This document shows positions 1 through 4,522 of a stretch of DNA of 5,002 nucleotides, piece after piece; within the stretch, counting starts at the first letter, position 1, and each line of letters starts with the position of its first letter. The stretch is from Fimbriimonadales bacterium (GTDB taxonomy: Bacteria > Armatimonadota > Fimbriimonadia > Fimbriimonadales > GBS-DC): assembly GCA_025060055.1 (NCBI GenBank), contig JANXCK010000063.1, positions 1 to 5,002 on the forward strand. Direction: 5' to 3'. Position numbers and translations under genes: made by a program. Under the pieces are notes generated by a model. It saw only the letters and a program-made list of their open reading frames with translations, made no database searches and had not been told where the DNA came from.

Positions 1-984
1 GGCACGGTGGAGTACAACGACCTGATTCACGGGCGCACCGTGTTCCAGAACAAGCTCACGGACGACTTCGTGATGCTCAAGTCGGACGGCTTTCCGACCT
101 ACCACTTGGCAAATGTGGTCGACGACCACCTGATGGAAATCACGCACGTGCTGCGCGGGGACGAGTGGGTGTCGAGCATGCCGCGCCACCTGAATCTTTA
201 TAAGGCATTAGGCTGGGAACCGCCGCAGTTCGCGCACCTGCCCCTCTTGCTGGGACCCGACAAGCGAAAGCTCTCCAAGCGGCACGGGGATGTGGAGTTC
301 ACCGAGTTCATACGCAAGGGCTACCTGCCTGAGGCGATGTTCAACTTCTTGGCGATTTGCGGTTGGAATCCTGGCGACGACCGCGAAATCCTCTCGCGCG
401 AGGAAATCATCCAGCTGTTCTGCATCGAGCGCGTCTCGGACAACCCGTTCGTGTTCCATCACGACAAATTGCGCTGGATGAACGGGCACTACATCCGTGA
501 ACTGCCGAAGGCGCGGTTCGTCGAACTCTGCCTACCCTACTTGCAGGAGGCGGGACTTGTACCGCAAGAGTTGGATGCAGCCACACGCGCTTATGTGGAG
601 CAGGTTGTGCCGCTGGAGCAGGAGAAGATGAAACTGCTTAGCGACGCGCCGCGCCTGCTCGATTTCTTCTTCAAGGATGACTACCCGATTGATGAGGCGG
701 CGGTGCGCCGCTGGTTCGGCGAGCCGTACATTCCGCAGATGCTGGAAGAACTGATTCGTCGCTACGAGACACTGGAGCCGTTCACCGCGCCCGAAATCGA
801 GCGCGTTACGCGCGAGGTGATTGCGTGGCTGGGCGTCAAAGGCGGCGAGGTGATTCACCCCACGCGCGTCGCTTTGAGCGGACGCACCACTGGACCCAGC
901 CTGTTCGAGATGATTGAGGCATTAGGCAAGGAGCGCGTGCTGCAACGCTTGCGCCGCGCGCAAGGGTGGGTGTTCCGCAAGTAA
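1..984 (+). CDS. gltX: Glutamyl-tRNA synthetase, C-terminal two thirds (5' end outside window)
   Basis: Class I aminoacyl-tRNA synthetase that charges tRNA-Glu (and tRNA-Gln in lineages using the transamidation route) with glutamate in the cytoplasm. The frame is open from base 1, so 327 residues are visible. Family members are usually about 470-500 residues, so roughly 150 are missing, including the HIGH motif. The visible part begins in the catalytic domain: a segment starting SDGFPTYHLANVVDDHLM, then ITHVLRGDEW, then the KMSKS-type ATP loop as KLSKRHG at 268-288. The rest is the helical anticodon-binding region, ending with the family's typical C-terminal block (ALSGRTTGPSLFEMI and GKERVLQRLRRA). 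The GTG at base 7 is an internal valine, not a start. The gene ends in TAA and faces the TMEM14/argD unit. Whether it is discriminating or non-discriminating cannot be told from sequence alone. The identity is secure. Confidence 0.97.
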   Translation, partial: GTVEYNDLIHGRTVFQNKLTDDFVMLKSDGFPTYHLANVVDDHLMEITHVLRGDEWVSSMPRHLNLYKALGWEPPQFAHLPLLLGPDKRKLSKRHGDVEFTEFIRKGYLPEAMFNFLAICGWNPGDDREILSREEIIQLFCIERVSDNPFVFHHDKLRWMNGHYIRELPKARFVELCLPYLQEAGLVPQELDAATRAYVEQVVPLEQEKMKLLSDAPRLLDFFFKDDYPIDEAAVRRWFGEPYIPQMLEELIRRYETLEPFTAPEIERVTREVIAWLGVKGGEVIHPTRVALSGRTTGPSLFEMIEALGKERVLQRLRRAQGWVFRK

Positions 985-1021
985 ACAGCGCGTGGGCAAC
1001 GGCGCGAATGCTGCGCTAATG

Positions 1022-1035
1022 ATACCAATCGGTAT
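1022..1035. repeat. Short inverted repeat ATACC-AATC-GGTAT
   Basis: A perfect 5-bp inverted repeat with a 4-base spacer, about 37 bases after the gltX stop in the convergent gap. It sits directly beside the larger G+C hairpin but has a quite different, A/T-containing composition. It could be a small operator-like palindrome, part of a dispersed repeat, or chance. It is not followed by a T-run and by itself is a weak terminator. Confidence 0.35.
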
Positions 1036-1038
1036 ATG

Positions 1039-1080
1039 CCCTCACCCACCGCCCCTCGCCTGCGACGCGGGCGAGGGGAG
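1039..1080. repeat. G+C-rich REP-like hairpin element, possible bidirectional terminator
   Basis: CCCTCACCC (1039-1047) is followed by a hairpin whose 9-bp arms CCCCTCGCC (1052-1060) and GGCGAGGGG (1070-1078) match perfectly. Counting one wobble pair and two inner pairs, the stem reaches 12 bp around a GAC loop. The layout, CCCTCACCC then an arm CCCCTC.CC and its complement ending GAGGGGAG, resembles extragenic palindromes I recall from many bacterial genomes. It lies between the converging ends of gltX and the TMEM14 gene, so it could stop transcription from both sides. There is no U-tract on either strand, so intrinsic termination in the classical sense is uncertain. Confidence 0.55.
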
Positions 1081-1097
1081 CCGAGTACCCCACGCTC

Positions 1098-1418
1098 TCA
1101 AGCCTTTCTAAAGATTGCCAACAGCATCACGACGAACGCAATCGCGCTCAGAATCATCGTGATGCCGCCTGGCATCCAGCTGCCTGTGGTGAAGAAACGG
1201 TAAGCGAAGAACGCGCCGAGCAGGAGCGCGACTGCTGCGCTCAAGCCGAAGCCCAACGTCGGATTGCGAAAGCTCAGTGCCAAGCCAACAAGCAACAGCG
1301 CCGCGGCAATCAGCCCGTTTACTAACGAAACTGTGCTGCGCGCCGCCACATAGCCCATCACGCCACCTGCCGCAATCACGATTGCATACAGCAGCAACAC
1401 AATCTGAAAAACATTCAT
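1098..1418 (-). CDS. TMEM14-family (UPF0136) small membrane protein
   Basis: A 106-residue, very hydrophobic protein with four predicted membrane helices at about residues 4-23, 33-50, 54-73 and 85-102. It matches the TMEM14 family pattern: GGVMGYV (18-24), then R27/S28 and SLVNG (31-35) at the start of helix 2, NPTLGFGLS before helix 3, and YRFFTTGSWMPGG (73-85) between helices 3 and 4. Eukaryotic relatives include mitochondrial TMEM14C, linked to porphyrin export. The bacterial members have no established role, so no substrate is assigned. I chose ATG at 1418 rather than TTG at 1421 because AGGAGG (1427-1432) lies 8 bases before the ATG but only 5 before the TTG. The start lies just after the argD stop, so the two genes are almost certainly co-transcribed and translationally coupled. 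Confidence 0.88.
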   Translation of the reverse strand: MNVFQIVLLLYAIVIAAGGVMGYVAARSTVSLVNGLIAAALLLVGLALSFRNPTLGFGLSAAVALLLGAFFAYRFFTTGSWMPGGITMILSAIAFVVMLLAIFRKA

Positions 1419-1421
1419 CAA

Positions 1422-2624
1422 CTATACCTCCTGAAAAACCTTTGTGAGTACCGCTACCGCCTCGTCGACATCGCGCTCGGTGATGATGAGCGGTGGCACG
1501 AGGCGCAACACGGTGTCACCGACCGCGTTGAGAACAAGTCGCTGCTCCAACGCTTTCTGGAACACAGCGCGCGCGATGGGCTGTGTGAGTTCCACGCCGA
1601 CCATCAGCCCGCGTCCGCGCACTTCGCGGATGGGCGCGCCCGTCTCGCGCAGTTCACAGAGCCGCGCCTGCAGGTACGCCCCCACCTGCGCTGCGTTTTC
1701 CAGTAGGTTCTCCTGCTCAATAATCTCAATCACTGCCAGCGCTGCGCTACAGGCGAGCGGGTTGCCCCCGTAGGTTGTGCCGTGTTCGCCTGCCTGCAGC
1801 ACCTCCGTCGCAACGCCGCGCATCAGGCACGCGCCGATGGGAAAGCCGCCACCCAGCCCCTTCGCAACGGCGACGACATCGGGCAACACGCCCGCGTGCT
1901 GGTAGGCGAACCACTTGCCCGTGCGTCCAAAGCCCGCCTGCACCTCGTCTACGATGAGCAGCGCGTTGTAGCGGTCGCACAGGCGGCGCGCCTCCTGCAG
2001 GTACTCGTCGCGAATCGGATGAATCCCGCCCTCGCCCTGAATCGGCTCCAGCAGAATTGCGGCGGTGCGCTCGCTGAAGGCATTCCGCAGCGCGTCGAGG
2101 TCGTTGCGGGGCAAGGCGCGAAAGCCGGGCAAGAGCGGCTTGAACGGCTCCTGATACTTCGCCTGCATCGTCGCCGAGAGCGCGCCCATCGTGCGCCCGT
2201 GAAAACTGCCTTCCAGACATAGAATCTCGTAGTCGGGCGTCTTTTTGACCACATTAGCGAACTTGCGGGCGATTTTGACCCCTATCTCACACGCCTCCGC
2301 GCCGCTGTTGCAGAAAAACGCCTTTTCCATACCCGACAGCTCGCAGAGGCGTTGCGCCAAACGCGCCTGCGGCTCGGTCAGGAAGAAGTTGCTGGTGTGC
2401 ATCAGCGTTCTCGCCTGCTCGCAGATGCGTTGCACCAGATGCGGATGGCAGTGCCCGACGCCGCAGACGGCGATTCCCGCGAGGAAGTCCAAGTAGGCGT
2501 TGCCTTGCTCGTCGTACAGCTGCGCGCCTTCTCCGCGCACAAACAGCACTGGCTGACGCCGATACACAGGCAACACATACCGCTGGTCTAACTCGGCGAC
2601 GGTTTCGTACAGAGGCTTTGTCAT
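1422..2624 (-). CDS. argD: Acetylornithine aminotransferase
   Basis: PLP-dependent class III aminotransferase that converts N-acetylglutamate semialdehyde plus glutamate to N-acetylornithine plus 2-oxoglutarate in arginine synthesis; family members can also act on succinyl-diaminopimelate or related lysine intermediates. The 400-residue length is normal. Visible landmarks: LYDEQGNAYLDFLAGIAV near residue 36, CNSGAEA (105-111) for the PLP phosphate, SFHGRTMGALS (140-150), EPIQGEGG (193-200), VDEVQAGFGRTG (225-236) with cofactor-binding D226, the Schiff-base lysine K255 in AVAKGLGGGFP, HGTTYGGNPLA (281-291), and R374 as probable carboxylate-binding arginine. D226 and K255 fall at the numbers I recall for E. 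coli ArgD. It is first in a unit with the TMEM14 gene, and no other arg genes are in view. A -10-like TATAAT lies 9 bases before the ATG, with no Shine-Dalgarno sequence. A lysine-pathway or GABA/ornithine aminotransferase is less likely. Confidence 0.94.
   Translation of the reverse strand: MTKPLYETVAELDQRYVLPVYRRQPVLFVRGEGAQLYDEQGNAYLDFLAGIAVCGVGHCHPHLVQRICEQARTLMHTSNFFLTEPQARLAQRLCELSGMEKAFFCNSGAEACEIGVKIARKFANVVKKTPDYEILCLEGSFHGRTMGALSATMQAKYQEPFKPLLPGFRALPRNDLDALRNAFSERTAAILLEPIQGEGGIHPIRDEYLQEARRLCDRYNALLIVDEVQAGFGRTGKWFAYQHAGVLPDVVAVAKGLGGGFPIGACLMRGVATEVLQAGEHGTTYGGNPLACSAALAVIEIIEQENLLENAAQVGAYLQARLCELRETGAPIREVRGRGLMVGVELTQPIARAVFQKALEQRLVLNAVGDTVLRLVPPLIITERDVDEAVAVLTKVFQEV
1426..1432 (-). 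promoter_or_regulatory. Shine-Dalgarno site of the TMEM14 gene, inside the argD 3' end
   Basis: Reads AGGAGGT on the minus strand and forms part of the last sense codons of argD (Gln-Glu-Val-stop). It is a full match to the anti-Shine-Dalgarno core, 8 bases from the ATG at 1418. This decides the start and implies coupling of translation to argD. Confidence 0.8.
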
Positions 2625-2710
2625 ACGAGGGCGATTATACCCCGACGGTACTGGTTAGCCCCTACCCTTGCCCCGTTGAACGACACCGTCAGCATGTTCG
2701 CGCTGTCCAT
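2621..2710 (-). CDS. Possible 29-residue upstream ORF overlapping the argD start
   Basis: A short minus-strand frame (MDSANMLTVS..., ending YRRGIIALV) stops with TGA overlapping the argD start as ATGA, a classic spacing for coupled translation. It contains three arginines, two adjacent. Against it: it has no good Shine-Dalgarno sequence (the AAGG lies only 2 bases from the ATG), no recognisable homology, and the argD -10 box lies inside it, so it would need an upstream promoter. It could be a leader peptide or simply a chance frame. I list it as a weak candidate. Confidence 0.15.
   Translation of the reverse strand: MDSANMLTVSFNGARVGANQYRRGIIALV
2634..2639 (-). promoter_or_regulatory. Probable leaderless promoter (-10 box) of argD
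   Basis: A perfect TATAAT on the minus strand ends 9 bases before the argD ATG. A start of transcription about 7 bases downstream would leave an untranslated leader of only a few bases, and no Shine-Dalgarno sequence lies in between. No convincing TTGACA-like -35 box is seen 16-19 bases upstream. Confidence 0.6.
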
Positions 2711-2814
2711 CACCTTGGCTACTCTCTATCCACTGCCGAGACCCTCAGATCCGTAAAACCCCCGCGGCAACTTAGTGCAAGCGTCGTAATGTCGTCGTTG
2801 TCCCGCGAACACTG

Positions 2815-2831
2815 CACGCGCACCTCGCGTG
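2815..2831. repeat. Small hairpin, CACGCG/CGCGTG
   Basis: A perfect 6-bp inverted repeat with a 5-base spacer in the argD/glycosyltransferase gap. It is G+C-rich and has no T-run. In DNA of this composition it could easily be chance. It is recorded because it lies 24 bases left of the larger repeat cluster. Confidence 0.3.
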
Positions 2832-2854
2832 AGCAAGCGCATTCACCCACTCAC

Positions 2855-2932
2855 TGCCCCCACGAGTGCAGCTCAAGATAGACATTCGCAGGCGTTATCT
2901 GGGGGCATCGGGCGTCCAGCAAGAGCCGATGC
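2855..2932. other. Cluster of overlapping inverted repeats (candidate structured RNA or protein-binding region)
   Basis: TGCCCCCA (2855-2862) pairs perfectly with TGGGGGCA (2900-2907), an 8-bp helix. Inside it are two smaller pairings: GAGT/GCTC around a 3-base loop (2864-2874) and AGATAgAC/GTTATCT (2876-2900, one bulge, sharing base 2900 with the outer helix). Together they suggest a three-way junction. Overlapping the 3' arm is a second perfect helix, GCATCGG (2905-2911) with CCGATGC (2926-2932). Bases 2905-2907 are shared, so the two main helices compete. The strand of any transcript is unknown. On the plus strand it lies about 95 bases before the glycosyltransferase ATG; on the minus strand, about 230 bases before argD. 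No known RNA family was recognised. Confidence 0.3.
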
Positions 2933-3012
2933 AGGGCGCACCGAATGAGAGGCGTCGACATCGTCTTGGTTAAGGTGTGTACCAGTCTCGTCTGTAGAGA
3001 AACCTCCTCAGG

Positions 3013-3018
3013 TATCAT
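3013..3018 (+). promoter_or_regulatory. Probable leaderless promoter (-10 box) of the glycosyltransferase gene
   Basis: TATCAT ends 9 bases before the ATG at 3028, the same spacing as at argD. The nine bases between are almost all C and contain no Shine-Dalgarno sequence. No clear -35 box is visible at 16-19 bases upstream. Confidence 0.5.
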
Positions 3019-3027
3019 TCCCCCGCC

Positions 3028-3936
3028 ATGCCCAAAGTCAGCGTGCTGATACCCAGCTACAACCACGCACAGTTCCTGCCCGCCACGCTGGAGAGCGTGT
3101 TCCAGCAGACCTTCACCGACTACGAAATCGTGGTGGTGGACGACGGCAGCACGGACAACTCGGTGGCGATTTTGCAATCCTACGGAGCGCGTGTTCGGCT
3201 GTTCGTGCAGCCGAATCGCGGCACTTACCCCACGCTGAACCGTTGCATCGCCGAATCGCAGGGCGAGTATTTAGCAATTCTGAACTCGGACGACCTGTGG
3301 ATGCCCACGAAGCTGGAAAAGCAACTCGCCCTGTTAGAAGCCAACTCGAAGGTGGGACTGGTGCATACAGGGGGACGCTTTATCGACGCGCACGGGCAGG
3401 TGCTGTCGCGCAACCCGCTGGGGTTTGAATGGCCCCGCACGCCAACGGGGAATGTTATCGAGTTGCTGGTGCGCTGCAACCAAATCATTATCTCGTCGGT
3501 GCTGGCACGGCGCGAGTGTTTCGAGCGGTTGGGTGGCTTTCGCGAGGATTTGTACGGCTCGGGCGATTGGGAGATGTGGTTCCGCGTTGCGTTGGAGTAC
3601 GACATCGGCTATATCGACGAGCCGCTGACGATGTACCGCGTGCATGGGTGCAACGCCTCGTTCCAGCGTCGGCGCGTGTATGAAGATGATGTGAAAGTGC
3701 GCACGGAAAGCATTCATGCTTGCGAGTCGCGCCTGTGGCAGCGGGCGACCGACCCGAAAGCGATGCGCCTTGCGCTGGCACACTCCTACGCCTGTTTGGG
3801 CACGGCGTATGCCTTGCTGGGCGACCGCGAGAACGCGCGTCGGGCGTATCTGCGGTCGCTGCGACTCTATCCGCTGCGGTTCAAGAGCCTGCTGCGTCTG
3901 GGGCTGACCTTTCTGCCTCTCAAGCCGCTGCCTTAG
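3028..3936 (+). CDS. Family 2 glycosyltransferase with C-terminal TPR-like helical region
   Basis: A 302-residue cytoplasmic or membrane-associated enzyme with a GT-A fold, expected to move a sugar from a nucleotide-sugar to a surface polysaccharide, lipid or protein acceptor. The N-terminus shows the GT2 pattern: VSVLIPSYNHAQFLPATLES (4-23), then TDYEIVVVDDGSTD (30-43) for nucleotide binding. AESQGEYLAILNSDD (75-89) supplies the DxD-like metal-binding SDD. GGFREDLYGSGDWEMW (169-184) contains the probable catalytic acidic residue (D180 in GDWEMW, equivalent to the ED of many relatives). YRVHG (203-207) closes the catalytic domain. Residues 246-282 look like one or two TPR-type helix pairs (AHSYACLGTAYALLGDRENA). 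There is no membrane helix or signal peptide. The ATG is chosen because VSVLIPSYN follows at once and the -10 box lies 9 bases upstream. Donor and acceptor cannot be told, and no other glycan genes are in view. Confidence 0.9.
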   Translation: MPKVSVLIPSYNHAQFLPATLESVFQQTFTDYEIVVVDDGSTDNSVAILQSYGARVRLFVQPNRGTYPTLNRCIAESQGEYLAILNSDDLWMPTKLEKQLALLEANSKVGLVHTGGRFIDAHGQVLSRNPLGFEWPRTPTGNVIELLVRCNQIIISSVLARRECFERLGGFREDLYGSGDWEMWFRVALEYDIGYIDEPLTMYRVHGCNASFQRRRVYEDDVKVRTESIHACESRLWQRATDPKAMRLALAHSYACLGTAYALLGDRENARRAYLRSLRLYPLRFKSLLRLGLTFLPLKPLP

Positions 3937-4484
3937 CGGCGCGTGCCCACACGCTGCTTGAGGTAGTCCTCCAGCAGCACTTTGCCGTTTTGCACGGTGT
4001 TCATCACCTTCGCCAGCGCGTTTTCCAGTTCGGTCAGCACTTCATAGGCGTACTCGTCAGCGCCGCGCCTGATTTGCTGCGCTTTTTCGCGTGCCGATTC
4101 GAGGATCTCTTGTGCTTGGGTCTGCGCCAGTTGGTAGACTTCGGTCTGACTAAGCATCCGCTGTTGTTCGGCATGAGCGCGTTCCAAGATTTGCTCGGCT
4201 TCGCGCCGCGCTTGCTCAATAATCCGCCGTGCCTCTTCATGTGCCTGAGCAATCGTCATCTGCGCTTCGGTCTGCGCACCGCCAATCAGGCGGTCGGTCT
4301 CGCGCAGTACCCGCTCGGCTTTGTCAAAGTCGCTGGGCAAGTTCGCCAGAATCTGCTGCACGCGGTTATGACACTCGCCTTTGTCTAAACCGAATACGAT
4401 AGGTCCGAAGCTCCGTGCGTTCTCGAATGCTTGATCCAGCTCTCTTAGCCATTTGCGTATCATCATACCGTCCGTGTGTACCAT
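3933..4484 (-). CDS. Coiled-coil protein of the coaD-linked family, function unknown
   Basis: A 183-residue charged protein with no membrane helix. Residues 8-62 form a short N-terminal region (LRELDQAFENARSFGP, then an ANLPSDFDKAERVL block). Residues 63-145 are a long Ala/Glu/Arg/Gln-rich heptad stretch predicted to be a coiled coil, with DivIVA- or ATP-synthase-b-like EEARRIIEQARREAEQILE. It closes with IRRGADEYAYEVLTELENAL (138-157). This layout, especially the LP.(D/E)...A and (R)xGA.EYA blocks, matches from memory a family found beside coaD in Firmicutes and relatives that databases often call 'ATPase'. I see no Walker motif, so that label is not supported. The start at 4484 has GGGGAGG 9 bases upstream. 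ATGs at 4466 and 4463 are less well placed. It follows coaD by 38 bases, so an operon is likely. Scaffolding or division-related roles are only a guess. Confidence 0.82.
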   Translation of the reverse strand: MVHTDGMMIRKWLRELDQAFENARSFGPIVFGLDKGECHNRVQQILANLPSDFDKAERVLRETDRLIGGAQTEAQMTIAQAHEEARRIIEQARREAEQILERAHAEQQRMLSQTEVYQLAQTQAQEILESAREKAQQIRRGADEYAYEVLTELENALAKVMNTVQNGKVLLEDYLKQRVGTRR

Positions 4485-4493
4485 AGCTCAGAG

Positions 4494-4500
4494 CCTCCCC
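4494..4500 (-). promoter_or_regulatory. Shine-Dalgarno site of the coiled-coil gene
   Basis: Reads GGGGAGG on the minus strand, 9 bases from the ATG at 4484. It supports that ATG over the two in-frame ATGs 18 and 21 bases later. It lies in the 38-base gap after coaD, in which no terminator hairpin is visible. Confidence 0.65.
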
Positions 4501-4522
4501 TTACAAGCGTGGGTTTCGATAC

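Larger units (their letters stand above)
2625..3027. other. 403-base divergent intergenic region with no convincing gene
   Basis: This lies between the divergently transcribed argD and the glycosyltransferase gene, and is far longer than two promoters need. Open frames here give low-complexity, Arg/Ser/Cys-rich translations typical of non-coding G+C-rich DNA. I looked on both strands for tRNA, tmRNA, RNase P, SRP RNA and common riboswitch signatures and recognised none. What it does hold is a -10 box at each end, a small hairpin (2815-2831) and a cluster of inverted repeats (2855-2932), listed separately. It may be a regulatory region, an unrecognised RNA gene, or the remains of a decayed gene. 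Confidence 0.6.

Noticed and set aside
7..9. GTG as the start of the left-edge gene
   Set aside because: The frame is open to base 1 and the protein begins in the middle of the glutamyl-tRNA synthetase catalytic domain, so the true start lies outside the window.
1747..2222. Long open frames on both strands within argD (for example 1782-2222 plus, 1747-2220 minus)
   Set aside because: They are shadows of the G+C-rich argD gene; the real frame carries the full set of aminotransferase motifs.
2618..2881. 87-codon plus-strand frame in the intergenic region
   Set aside because: The translation is rich in Ser/Arg/His/Cys/Pro without structure, it overlaps the argD start and promoter, and it has no ribosome binding site.
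3002..3007. CCTCCT before the glycosyltransferase (AGGAGG on the minus strand) as a ribosome binding site
   Set aside because: On the minus strand no start codon follows at 5-12 bases, and on the plus strand it is the anti-Shine-Dalgarno sense, so it serves neither gene.
2625..3027. tRNA, tmRNA, RNase P RNA, SRP RNA or a known riboswitch in the gap
   Set aside because: None of their signature blocks (T-loop GGTTCGAATCC, RNase P GAGGAAAGTCC, SRP GGTCAGGTCCGGAAGG, T-box GGGTGG) was found on either strand by eye. A covariance search would be decisive.
2851..3177. 108-codon minus-strand frame covering part of the gap and the 5' end of the glycosyltransferase
   Set aside because: Most of it is antisense to conserved GT2 motifs. 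The part in the gap has no recognisable protein pattern, and no Shine-Dalgarno sequence was evident.
3720..4388. 222-codon plus-strand open frame spanning the glycosyltransferase end and the coiled-coil gene
   Set aside because: It runs in another frame of the glycosyltransferase and antisense to the coiled-coil gene. Its translation is composition-driven and matches no family, while both overlapped genes have clear family patterns.
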